Below, one piece after another: positions 44,807 to 51,968 of a DNA stretch of 64,000 bases. This DNA is from Bacteroidota bacterium (GTDB lineage Bacteria; Bacteroidota; Bacteroidia; Cytophagales; Cyclobacteriaceae). The stretch is taken from contig JAFDZA010000018.1 of assembly GCA_018267135.1 (NCBI GenBank), forward strand, positions 124,001 to 188,000, given 5' to 3'. The notes beneath the pieces are model-generated. The model had not been told where the DNA came from. It searched no databases and worked only from the letters and a program-made list of their open reading frames with translations. How positions within the stretch are numbered: the first letter of the stretch is position 1; the number at the start of each line of letters is the position of its first letter. The position numbers and the translations under genes are program-made.

Positions 44807-46279
44807 TTATTCGGGTTCGTGCTTTTTAAGCAACTTGGCAAGCAACGATCCATACATCATTAAAAGCCCCAACAGCAACAGCCCCACACACACTGCGGCC
44901 GAGCGGGCTAAAAAAGCTCCCATTTCGTGTGTGCTGGTAATAGCTATGCCTCCGTAATCAGAAAATCTACGGGGCACACTGTGCATTCCGCCCAGATAAA
45001 ACATCAGCAAAAATCCGTAAGCACCAAAAACGAATAACCAAAATCCAAGCTTGGCATTTTCATCGATCCGTTGTTTTTGGTTGGTGTACACCAGGTAATA
45101 CAAAAATCCAAAAATGAATAACACCACCCCCATCAGCATATAGGTATGGAAGTGAGCCGGCACCCACAAGGTATTGTGCAGCACTTTGTTTATTGAAATC
45201 GTAGAATCCACCACAGCCGCAAACCCGCCAATGGCCCAGCCAGCCGTGCCCAGCAAAAATGTAATAGGGATAATACTCCATTTTACCCTGGAGTGATAAA
45301 ACTGCACAATAACACCAAACATGGTAATGGCCGTAGCCGGCACTGTGCTGAGGTACGAAGCAATTTGCCCGGCATACTGAAAGGGCAGTGGTTGTACAAA
45401 ATCCATGTACAGGTGATGGAAGTAGGCAAATAAAATAAAGAAGAAAGTGGCGTTCCAGGAATACACTAATACTTTGTTCACCTTCCACTCGCGGCCGGTA
45501 AATTCTGGCAAGAGCGTATAGACCCACCCCACTCCGCAATACATGGTAATGTTTACCAGCGTATGACCAAAAAAGAAAACTAAATTTTTTAACAACAACG
45601 GATCGAAAGCCAGATTGGGTTCAAAAAACTGCAACAAATTCATAATCAGAAAAACGGCTCCGGCCAAAAAAGACATAATGCCCGGCACTAAACTAATTGT
45701 GGTAATAAGCACAATGGCGGGAAGTTCTTCTTTGGGTTCTTCTTTTCCCAAATATTGCCAGCCTATTAATTTGGTAAACCCTCCATATTCTTTGGCGAGA
45801 GCATATACCACGTGTGCGCTCCCAATGAGCCAGGCCACTCCCAAAATAATTAATGAAACAATAGAGAGCCCGGTGGACCAACTTGTCCAGCTGCCACCTT
45901 TAAACGGTAACGGATACAACAGATACCAGCCTGCGCCAAACTTACCAATGAGCGTGGCGATCAGCAGCCCTACTACACCTATCAGCACTAAGAAATAAAC
46001 AAAGTACCCGGTCTTCACACTGAGCCGCGCATAGCGTGTGCCAATTAAATAATGAAGGGCTGCCAGTGCCAGGCTAAACAGTACCCCGGCCATGCCCAGC
46101 CCGTGCAAGGTCATCAGGGCATAGAAAGTATCTGGATTTAACTTCATCCATTCGCCCTGATTGAGGCGCATCAGCAGCCCCAGAATAATGAGGATGGGAA
46201 AAAGGAGCAAGAACGTAATGCTCCAGGTAACGATCAGTTTTCTGTGTTGTTTTTTTTCTACAGAATCAATTTGTATCAT
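44807..46279 (-). CDS. norY: Heme-copper oxidase superfamily subunit I, sNOR (NorY)-like nitric oxide reductase
   Basis: A 490-residue protein with about 12 helices. Ligands seen: His59 and His378 for the low-spin heme, His376 for the high-spin heme, and His239, His288 and His289 for the copper. B-family oxygen reductases have GHxxxY, where the tyrosine cross-links to the first copper His; here the motif is GHTLVN, with Asn243. The C-family tyrosine (six residues before the HH pair) is also absent: that position is Ile282. Oxygen reductases need this tyrosine; nitric oxide reductases lack it. Asn here, with a CuA subunit II and SenC, fits the sNOR class. Many pipelines would call it b(o/a)3 or cbb3 oxidase subunit I. 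It starts 17 bases after subunit II. Confidence 0.75.
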   Translation of the reverse strand: MIQIDSVEKKQHRKLIVTWSITFLLLFPILIILGLLMRLNQGEWMKLNPDTFYALMTLHGLGMAGVLFSLALAALHYLIGTRYARLSVKTGYFVYFLVLIGVVGLLIATLIGKFGAGWYLLYPLPFKGGSWTSWSTGLSIVSLIILGVAWLIGSAHVVYALAKEYGGFTKLIGWQYLGKEEPKEELPAIVLITTISLVPGIMSFLAGAVFLIMNLLQFFEPNLAFDPLLLKNLVFFFGHTLVNITMYCGVGWVYTLLPEFTGREWKVNKVLVYSWNATFFFILFAYFHHLYMDFVQPLPFQYAGQIASYLSTVPATAITMFGVIVQFYHSRVKWSIIPITFLLGTAGWAIGGFAAVVDSTISINKVLHNTLWVPAHFHTYMLMGVVLFIFGFLYYLVYTNQKQRIDENAKLGFWLFVFGAYGFLLMFYLGGMHSVPRRFSDYGGIAITSTHEMGAFLARSAAVCVGLLLLGLLMMYGSLLAKLLKKHEPE

Positions 46280-46296
46280 AACCTGCTCTTTATTTA

Positions 46297-46878
46297 TTAT
46301 TCAACATGAATCTTTCCTACCATATAAGGATGTGCCATGCCGCAATACTCCAGGCATAGGATTTCGTAATCTCCTTTTTCAGTAAAATCGTATCGCAACT
46401 CATTATAGTATTGAGGCATGGCCTGTGTTTGTGTTACCAACACTCCACTGCTGTTGTAAATGGCAAAGTTGTGGTTAACATCGGCTGAAGTAACCATAAA
46501 CCGGATCGATTTATTTACGGGTAATGTAATTTCGTTGCTGCCGGCAAACTCGGCCGGTGTTTTATCGGTAACGCCCGTGGCCATCTTCCAGGCCCACTGC
46601 ATACCCACTACAGTTACCACCTCATCGGCTTCGGCCTGAAAACTCGGGTAGGGCAACAGTCGCAGCGACATAAATAAAACCACAACCACCACTGCCACCA
46701 GTCCGAAAAAATACCGCCCTCGTGCTTTATATACTTTCTCTTTCGCGGCATGTTTTTCTTCTTCCGTAGAGGAAGTAAAAACCAGGAAGAAAACTACCGA
46801 AACCACAATTAATGCACCCACCAACGAAGCGAGGGCTGCATAATCTTGTAGGGTAAATAACAGGATAGACCGGCTCAT
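46297..46878 (-). CDS. norS: CuA-containing subunit II of the sNOR-like enzyme (NorS)
   Basis: A 193-residue protein with two membrane helices (about 15-35 and 57-73) and a periplasmic cupredoxin domain. The CuA ligands are all present: His136, Cys175, Glu177, Cys179, His183 and Met186 (HNFAIYN and CLEYCGMAHPYM). It accepts electrons, probably from a cytochrome c or cupredoxin, and passes them to subunit I. It is first gene of the unit, 17 bases before subunit I. The short length and missing C-terminal cytochrome c domain match NorS and ba3-type subunits. Confidence 0.85.
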   Translation of the reverse strand: MSRSILLFTLQDYAALASLVGALIVVSVVFFLVFTSSTEEEKHAAKEKVYKARGRYFFGLVAVVVVVLFMSLRLLPYPSFQAEADEVVTVVGMQWAWKMATGVTDKTPAEFAGSNEITLPVNKSIRFMVTSADVNHNFAIYNSSGVLVTQTQAMPQYYNELRYDFTEKGDYEILCLEYCGMAHPYMVGKIHVE

Positions 46879-47384
46879 ATTACTATGATTTTATATCACA
46901 CTTATTTTTTAATACTGTTCTGATTTTCTTCATTCTGAATTTAGGAGATTTTTATTTCAATTTTAAAACCTTCCTTATAACCACGATTGATGCGGGTTTT
47001 GTCAACCCGGGAGTAAATGTAAACGAATTTTCAAAAAAGACAAATTTGTCGTGAATAAATTGAATGCCTCCGTTGCACATTATATCTGATGACCGGAAAT
47101 TACTATGATTTATCTTTTAGTTAGTACTTCTGACCGATGTCTTTTAGCACAAACTGTCATCCAAACATCATACCCTGCCAGCGGTATGATGTTTTTCTAA
47201 TGACATCAAGAATTTTTAAGTATCATTTTCCTTACCGCTTTTTACCGATTTCAAAAACTATTTTCTTCCCTTTCAATCAATCCGAAGAACGTCTAAGCAT
47301 CGTGCAAAAAGGATAGCGGAATGGTACTAAAAGCTTTAAAATAAAAAACTTGTGAATTTTTTATTTACGTTGCTCTCGGCTCCA
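46879..47384. promoter_or_regulatory. 506-base non-coding region upstream of the sNOR-like operon
   Basis: No credible gene on either strand. It holds several inverted repeats: CGGGTT-ttgtc-AACCCG (46993-47009), the perfect palindrome GACAAATTTGTC (47039-47050) and an 11-bp-stem hairpin at 47164-47193. The first two lie 115-172 bases before the norS start and are candidate operators for an NO- or redox-responsive regulator. No consensus TAnnTTTG box was found close to norS, so expression may depend on an activator or another sigma factor. Confidence 0.5.
47164..47197 (+). terminator. Strong hairpin with a plus-strand T tract
   Basis: Stem AACATCATACC (47164-47174) / GGTATGATGTT (47183-47193), 8-base loop, followed on the plus strand by TTTCT (so TTTTTCT in all). 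On the minus strand only TTTGG follows. It could serve the minus-strand gene ending at 47385, although that lies 190 bases away, or end an unannotated plus-strand RNA. Confidence 0.5.
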
Positions 47385-48074
47385 TTATTTTTTTAAAACC
47401 GGCTTTTCCTTCTTCCAGGCAAAGCGCCAAAAAACCTGATAGTTAAAACCCCACCAGGGCGATCGGCCGATGATGCCGTAGCCCGGCATATCGTACGGTG
47501 CTAAAGAAGATGTGTAGCCATGGGCAGAAGGAGCAAATTTTAAACGGGCGGTGTAGCCCATCCACAGCGCTTTCCATACGCGAATACGCAACCCCGTTGT
47601 CAGCTCGGCCCATCCGCCCATTACGTGTCCGTTCGATTGCTGAACCGAAGCGGGCAGAAACAAATTGGGTGACGTGTTGACATACGTTAAGTGCTCCTGA
47701 AAAAGCGAACGTCCATACCTAAACCCTAAAAAAAACATATTCTTATCCGGGTCTTTACCTAATAAGTTAATATCTACACCGGCACGGAAATAGTTTCCAG
47801 AATTAGTGTACAGACCATTGGCAATGGATATATTTTTTGCCCATGATCCCACATCTACCGTAAAATAATAGTTTCTAAAATCCATGTCTCCATTCACTTC
47901 CCATCCCTTGAATGCCGGCCCCGAAAAAGTTTTACCAATTGCAATCAAATCGGTGCCCACCCGAAGCCCGGTGGGTTTAAAACTCTGTTGCGACAAGGGC
48001 AATGGTTTAGGTGCCTGAGCCAACAGGGCAGCCACGCAGCACACACTAAAAAAGCAACTGATAATTAAGCGCAT
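47385..48074 (-). CDS. Outer-membrane protein, DUF6048-like
   Basis: A 229-residue protein with a signal peptide ending near LLAQ. The body alternates barrel strands: GLRVGTDLIAIGKTF, YYFTVDVGSW, YFRAGVDINLLG, FFLGFRYGRSLF, and closes with FNYQVFWRFAWKKE. Layout and the partner gene resemble the DUF6048 proteins of Bacteroidota, which are paired with a DUF6452 lipoprotein. Function unknown. The start overlaps the upstream lipoprotein gene by 29 bases. Confidence 0.65.
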   Translation of the reverse strand: MRLIISCFFSVCCVAALLAQAPKPLPLSQQSFKPTGLRVGTDLIAIGKTFSGPAFKGWEVNGDMDFRNYYFTVDVGSWAKNISIANGLYTNSGNYFRAGVDINLLGKDPDKNMFFLGFRYGRSLFQEHLTYVNTSPNLFLPASVQQSNGHVMGGWAELTTGLRIRVWKALWMGYTARLKFAPSAHGYTSSLAPYDMPGYGIIGRSPWWGFNYQVFWRFAWKKEKPVLKK

Positions 48075-48528
48075 ACGTTTGGGTGGCCGGGTTTTTAAGT
48101 AAAAAATTATTGTAAGGCTTAACTAAAAGCGACTTGCTTATCTTCCGGGATTTAAGGTTTGAAAAATATTGATACGCCCCACAATCTTTGCCCAGCACTT
48201 TTGTTTGCGTGGTGTAGGAAACGATCAGTGTGTCAGTCGGAATTACCAAGGTGCTGTCTTTGGAATTGACGCGCCTGAAAAGATAAGTTGTGGTATCGTG
48301 GGCTATATCCAACGGCAGCAGCAGGTTAGTAACGGCCGAATTGAATTTAAGAATGGAGTCGGTGCCACTCACGGCAATAGTTAAAAAATAAATACTGGTG
48401 TCGAGTGTGGCATTCGTTTTCTTCTTGAATTGAATATACATTTGGTTGGTGGCTGTTACTAAGCAATCGCCTTCGCTGAAGCAACTGCCGAAAAGCACTA
48501 TAATTAAAAGCAACGGAATATATTTCAT
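48046..48528 (-). CDS. Lipoprotein, DUF6452-like
   Basis: A 160-residue protein starting MKYIPLLLIIVLFGSC, with the lipidated cysteine at about residue 16 and further cysteines at CLVTATNQ and GKDCGAYQY. The domain alternates short beta segments. Pairing with a DUF6048-like barrel supports the DUF6452 assignment. The start is taken at ATG 48528; an in-frame upstream extension to 48618 would run into the divergent rimO gene and lacks a signal peptide at its N terminus. A TATATTTG box lies 6-13 bases before the ATG, so the transcript may be leaderless. Confidence 0.7.
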   Translation of the reverse strand: MKYIPLLLIIVLFGSCFSEGDCLVTATNQMYIQFKKKTNATLDTSIYFLTIAVSGTDSILKFNSAVTNLLLPLDIAHDTTTYLFRRVNSKDSTLVIPTDTLIVSYTTQTKVLGKDCGAYQYFSNLKSRKISKSLLVKPYNNFLLKNPATQTYALNYQLLF

Positions 48529-48533
48529 CCTTG

Positions 48534-48541
48534 CAAATATA
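48534..48541 (-). promoter_or_regulatory. -7 element of the DUF6452-like gene
   Basis: TATATTTG on the minus strand, ending 6 bases before the ATG at 48528. Transcription would start at or near the A of the start codon. The -33 region has no good TTG. Confidence 0.4.
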
Positions 48542-48570
48542 GGGGAGTCTGCCGCTCCATCCATTTTTTG

Positions 48571-48578
48571 TACCTTTG
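48571..48578 (+). promoter_or_regulatory. -7 element of rimO
   Basis: TACCTTTG on the plus strand, ending 22 bases before the TTG start of rimO, predicting a leader of about 15 bases. It is arranged back to back with the minus-strand box at 48534-48541. Confidence 0.5.
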
Positions 48579-48599
48579 CCCCCCTAATATTTTTCATTT

Positions 48600-49907
48600 T
48601 TGAAGACCAAAGGCACACGCAAAAACATAGTTAATATTGTAACCCTGGGTTGCTCTAAAAACCAGGTTGACAGTGAAGTTTTATTAACCCAGCTTCGCGG
48701 CAACCAGATAAACGCCACCCACGAAGCCAACAACGATGATGCCAACATTGTGGTTATCAATACCTGTGGGTTTATTGACAATGCCAAGCAAGAATCCATT
48801 GATACCATTATCCGCTATGCCGATGCCAAAAGCGAAGGGTTGGTAGAAAAAGTATATGTTACCGGCTGCCTCTCGCAGCGCTATAAAGACGATCTGGAAA
48901 AAGAGATTCCTAACGTAGATGCGTGGTTTGGCACCCGCGATCTTTCGCGCCTACTCAAACAACTCAATGCCAACTACAAGCATGAGTTAGTAGGCGAACG
49001 GATTCTTACCAACCCCGGCCACTACGCCTATTTAAAAATTTCGGAAGGGTGTGACCGCCCCTGCTCATTTTGTGCTATCCCGCTGATGCGCGGCCACCAT
49101 ACTTCACGGCCCATCGAAGAATTAGTAACTGAAGCAAAGAATCTGGCTAAAAACGGTACGAAAGAGTTGCTGCTGATTGCACAAGATTCCACCTATTACG
49201 GGCTCGACTTGTATAAGAAAAGAAATCTGGCCGAGCTGTTAAAAAAACTTTCAGACGTAGAGGGTATTGAATGGATTCGCCTGCACTATGCCTTCCCTAC
49301 AGGCTTTCCATTGGATGTGCTGGATGTCATGGCTGAGCGACCGAACATCTGCAAGTACCTGGATATTCCGCTTCAACACGGCTCTACCGACATGCTGCAG
49401 GTAATGAAGCGCGGAACCACCCGCGAAAAAACAGAAGCCCTGCTGCAAACCATTCGCACCAAAGTGCCCAACATTGCCTTGCGTACCACGTTAATAGCCG
49501 GCCACCCGGGCGAAACACAAAAACACTTCGATGAAATGATGGCCTTTGTAGAACGTGCCCGATTCGACCGGCTGGGTGTTTTTACGTATTCTCACGAAGA
49601 GAACACTCACTCCTTTTCTTTGAAAGATGACGTACCCGAAAAAACAAAACAAAAGCGTGTAGAACAATTGATGGATTTACAACAACAAATTTCATTCGAA
49701 CTCAATCAGGCCAAGGTAGGAAAAACATTTAAGGTGCTGGTGGATCGCAAAGAAGAAGGCACTTTTATTGGGCGTACTGAATTCGATTCGCCCGAAGTAG
49801 ATAATGAAGTGGTTTTAAATACGTCCGATTACCTCCGGCTAGGCGATTTTGTTACGGCAAAAGTTACCCGGGCAAGCGAGTTCGATTTATATGCCGATGT
49901 GTTATAG
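48600..49907 (+). CDS. rimO: Ribosomal protein S12 methylthiotransferase RimO
   Basis: A 435-residue radical-SAM methylthiotransferase. The N-terminal UPF0004 domain uses Cys18, Cys56 and Cys90 for the auxiliary cluster. The radical-SAM cluster is Cys151, Cys155 and Cys158 (CDRPCSFC), and a C-terminal TRAM domain (about 370-435) binds S12. It adds a methylthio group to the conserved aspartate of S12, whose gene is at 9704-10126. The start is TTG at 48600; no ATG occurs upstream before the promoter, and the family N terminus matches from there. Confidence 0.94.
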   Translation: MKTKGTRKNIVNIVTLGCSKNQVDSEVLLTQLRGNQINATHEANNDDANIVVINTCGFIDNAKQESIDTIIRYADAKSEGLVEKVYVTGCLSQRYKDDLEKEIPNVDAWFGTRDLSRLLKQLNANYKHELVGERILTNPGHYAYLKISEGCDRPCSFCAIPLMRGHHTSRPIEELVTEAKNLAKNGTKELLLIAQDSTYYGLDLYKKRNLAELLKKLSDVEGIEWIRLHYAFPTGFPLDVLDVMAERPNICKYLDIPLQHGSTDMLQVMKRGTTREKTEALLQTIRTKVPNIALRTTLIAGHPGETQKHFDEMMAFVERARFDRLGVFTYSHEENTHSFSLKDDVPEKTKQKRVEQLMDLQQQISFELNQAKVGKTFKVLVDRKEEGTFIGRTEFDSPEVDNEVVLNTSDYLRLGDFVTAKVTRASEFDLYADVL

Positions 49908-49950
49908 CTTGTTATCTCCTTTTCTCCATCCTGTTTTATAGTACATAAAA

Positions 49951-49978
49951 AAACCCCGAATTAATCGAGGCTTTTCAT
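49951..49978. terminator. Bidirectional terminator between rimO and the peroxiredoxin gene
   Basis: Imperfect stem CCCCGA (49954-49959) / TCGAGG (49965-49970). It is followed by CTTTT on the plus strand and by TTTTTTT on the minus strand. It lies between two convergent genes and can serve both. Confidence 0.6.
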
Positions 49979-49995
49979 TTTCAAAAAAATCAGGT

Positions 49996-50634
49996 TTAGT
50001 TCAGATTAGGTTGTGGTGTTGTGCGCAAATAAGGTTTAATACGTGTATGTCCTTTCGGAAATTTAGCCGGGATATCTTCATCTTTCACTACGCCCGAGAT
50101 AATTACATCCTGACCTTGTTTCCAATCGGCCGGAGTGGCTACACTATATTGAGAGGTTAATTGCAAACTATCAATCACACGAAGTATCTCGTCAAAATTT
50201 CTTCCGGTAGAGGCTGGGTACGTTATCGTTAGTTTTACTTTTTTATCGGGACCAACTACAAATACCGAACGCACCGTAAATTTATCACTCACTTGCGGAT
50301 GAATCATATCATACAAATTCGAAACTTTAAAGTCGGGGTCGGCAATAATCGGAAAATTAACATGTGTTTTTTGTGTTTCGTTGATGTCGCCAATCCACTT
50401 TGAGTGGGAGTCAACTGAATCGGTGCTGAGGGCCACTACCTTCACATTCCGTTTGTCAAACTCAGCCCGCAGTTTAGCCACTGCGCCCAACTCGGTGGTG
50501 CATACCGGGGTAAAATCGGCCGGGTGAGAAAACAATACCCCCCATCCGTTACCTAACCATTCATGAAATTTAATTTTGCCTTCCGTAGTTTCTGCTTGAA
50601 AATCGGGGGCAATGTCGCCTAATCGTACTGCCAT
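49996..50634 (-). CDS. 1-Cys peroxiredoxin (Prx6 type)
   Basis: A 212-residue peroxiredoxin. The peroxidatic Cys45 lies in HPADFTPVCTTELG and no other cysteine is present, so it is a true 1-Cys enzyme; the long C-terminal domain (about 150-212, with TPADWKQGQDVII) is typical of the Prx6 group. It reduces peroxides, with glutathione or another small thiol as likely partner. It lies downstream of an Rrf2 regulator gene, with a promoter and an inverted repeat between them that suggest control by that regulator. Confidence 0.92.
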   Translation of the reverse strand: MAVRLGDIAPDFQAETTEGKIKFHEWLGNGWGVLFSHPADFTPVCTTELGAVAKLRAEFDKRNVKVVALSTDSVDSHSKWIGDINETQKTHVNFPIIADPDFKVSNLYDMIHPQVSDKFTVRSVFVVGPDKKVKLTITYPASTGRNFDEILRVIDSLQLTSQYSVATPADWKQGQDVIISGVVKDEDIPAKFPKGHTRIKPYLRTTPQPNLN

Positions 50635-50660
50635 AATTTTTTTATTTTTTATTTAGGGTG

Positions 50661-50692
50661 CAAATATATTTAAAGTCTATAGATATAATAGA
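50661..50692 (-). promoter_or_regulatory. Peroxiredoxin promoter with inverted repeat
   Basis: The -7 box TATATTTG (50668-50661) predicts a start near 50654, 20 bases before the ATG. Eight bases upstream of the box lies TCTAT-N7-ATAGA (50676-50692), overlapping the -33 region. A repressor bound there would block the polymerase; the adjacent Rrf2 protein is the obvious candidate. Confidence 0.45.
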
Positions 50693-50704
50693 TTATTAAT
50701 AAAA

Positions 50705-51139
50705 TTAATTCCCTTCCAATATCTTCTCACGCTTCAGGATTTTATCTAACGTGCTTCCGCCCAAGAGGCGAAGTGTTTCATCGCGCACTTTGCCGAAAGC
50801 ATCGCGTATGCCACACGTTTTCTCGTTTCGGCATTCTTCGCAGGGTTCGTAATAATTTAAGCTGACACAGGGCAGCAGCGCAATGGCTCCGTCCATCAGC
50901 CGGATAATCTGCATCAGGTTAACATCGGCCGGTTTTTGATATAAGTAATATCCTCCCTTCTTTCCTTTTTTGCTGCCCAGCACTTTGGCATTGCGCAATT
51001 CCAGCAATATGGCTTCTAAGAATTTTTTGGGGATATGTTTTTTTTCGGCAATTTCCTGAATATGAACCGGCCCTTCATGATATTTTTCTGCCAGGTACAC
51101 CAAGGCATGAATAGCATATTTACACTTTTTTGAAAGCAT
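50705..51139 (-). CDS. Rrf2-family transcriptional regulator
   Basis: A 144-residue winged-helix regulator. The N-terminal wHTH spans about 1-70 (HIPKKFLEAILLELRNA is the recognition region). Cys91, Cys100, Cys103 and Cys109 (spacing x8, x2, x5) form a cluster-binding pattern as in Fe-S members such as IscR and NsrR, though spacing differs from both. It probably senses redox state, iron-sulfur status or NO. It lies upstream of the peroxiredoxin gene on the same strand and divergent from tRNA-Thr. Given the sNOR-like operon 4 kb away, an NsrR-like role is possible but not shown. Confidence 0.88.
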   Translation of the reverse strand: MLSKKCKYAIHALVYLAEKYHEGPVHIQEIAEKKHIPKKFLEAILLELRNAKVLGSKKGKKGGYYLYQKPADVNLMQIIRLMDGAIALLPCVSLNYYEPCEECRNEKTCGIRDAFGKVRDETLRLLGGSTLDKILKREKILEGN

Positions 51140-51169
51140 GCCTAAATTTAAACTTTTTACAATTAATTC

Positions 51170-51177
51170 TAACTTTG
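51170..51177 (+). promoter_or_regulatory. -7 element of tRNA-Thr
   Basis: TAACTTTG, with TTTA 19 bases upstream at the -33 position. The predicted start is near 51184, about 43 bases before the tRNA. Confidence 0.45.
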
Positions 51178-51226
51178 AGGCTTAGCCAACGCGATACGAA
51201 TGTTTATAGTGTTGGCATAATTATAA

Positions 51227-51298
51227 GCCGGGGTAGCTCAGGGGTAGAGCAGCTGATTCGTAATCAGCAGGTCGTGGGTTCAAATCCCATCCCCGGCT
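51227..51298 (+). tRNA. tRNA-Thr (CGT)
   Basis: Acceptor GCCGGGG pairs with CCCCGGC; anticodon stem GCTGA/TCAGC with loop TTCGTAA (anticodon CGT); T arm GTGGG-TTCAAAT-CCCAT with one G-T pair. CCA is not encoded (CTT follows the discriminator T). Confidence 0.93.
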
Positions 51299-51317
51299 CT
51301 TTAAAACTGCATTTCGT

Positions 51318-51770
51318 TTGATCGTATCAAAACCAAGACCGGGCTCAATGGTATCTTTTACATTGTTTATGCTCATCACAATTGTGGTGATCAGTATGAA
51401 CTTGATTTCCATTTTTTATGGAGTAGCCACGGCTTGGTATAATTTTGTTATTGTTGGCCTGCTTACGCCCATTGGGGTATTTGTCTTATATCGAATGTTT
51501 ATTCGGTATAAAATCATTCGGATGGGGAATAATGAAATCCAAATCAGCTATCCGGTTATTCGTCAAAATAAAAAATACCCTCTAAGCGAGTTGGTTTGGT
51601 GGGTAGAAAACAGAGTAAAAACGGGCAAGAACTCAGAATACAAGGAATTGCAGTTTAAATTTACAGATGGAAAAAAGATTGGTATTGGGTATAAAGAACA
51701 TACTGAGTATACCCGGATGATACAATACTTGGCACAGAAAGCGCCCAAGAAAAAAGCTGAACTGAGTTGA
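51318..51770 (+). CDS. Membrane-anchored protein with PH-like domain
   Basis: About 150 residues. Two hydrophobic helices (about 12-32 and 40-60) precede a soluble domain of beta strands (IIRMGNNEIQISYPV, YKELQFKFTDGKKIGIGY) that looks like a bacterial PH-like domain. No specific family is recognised. The start is either TTG 51318 or ATG 51348. It begins 20 bases after tRNA-Thr and could be read from the tRNA promoter. Confidence 0.6.
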   Translation: MIVSKPRPGSMVSFTLFMLITIVVISMNLISIFYGVATAWYNFVIVGLLTPIGVFVLYRMFIRYKIIRMGNNEIQISYPVIRQNKKYPLSELVWWVENRVKTGKNSEYKELQFKFTDGKKIGIGYKEHTEYTRMIQYLAQKAPKKKAELS

Positions 51771-51800
51771 TTGGTAATTTTTAAAACGTTGTTATTTTTG
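51771..51800 (+). promoter_or_regulatory. Consensus promoter of tRNA-Leu
   Basis: TTG (51771-51773), exactly 19 bases, TATTTTTG (51793-51800). The predicted start near 51807 lies 20 bases before the tRNA. It begins directly after the stop codon of the preceding gene. Confidence 0.7.
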
Positions 51801-51826
51801 CTGCCCCTTACCCGTACTTTATGTAG

Positions 51827-51911
51827 GCCCAGGTGGTGAAATTGGTAGACACGCTACTTTGAGGGGGTAGTGCCGCAAGGTGTGCTGGTTCGAGTCCAGT
51901 CCTGGGCACCA
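51827..51911 (+). tRNA. tRNA-Leu (GAG)
   Basis: An 85-base tRNA with a long variable arm, typical of leucine. Acceptor GCCCAGG pairs with CCTGGGC; the anticodon loop TTGAGGG holds GAG; T arm GCTGG-TTCGAGT-CCAGT. Discriminator A and CCA are encoded. Confidence 0.94.
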
Positions 51912-51914
51912 AAA

Positions 51915-51960
51915 ATAAAAGAGGCTGTCTCTAAATGGAGGCAGCCTCTTTTATTTGTTC
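51915..51960. terminator. Terminator between tRNA-Leu and the beta-propeller gene
   Basis: A 13-bp perfect stem, ATAAAAGAGGCTG (51915-51927) / CAGCCTCTTTTAT (51942-51954). T-rich sequence follows in both directions, so it can end both the tRNA and the convergent gene. Confidence 0.85.
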
Positions 51961-51968
51961 AAGCCACA

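Noticed and set aside
44807..46878. Simple ba3- or cbb3-type oxygen reductase
   Set aside because: The active-site tyrosine is missing at both known positions; kept only as the alternative annotation.
48529..48618. Upstream extension of the DUF6452-like gene
   Set aside because: The added 30 residues hide the lipoprotein signal peptide and overlap the rimO start and promoter.
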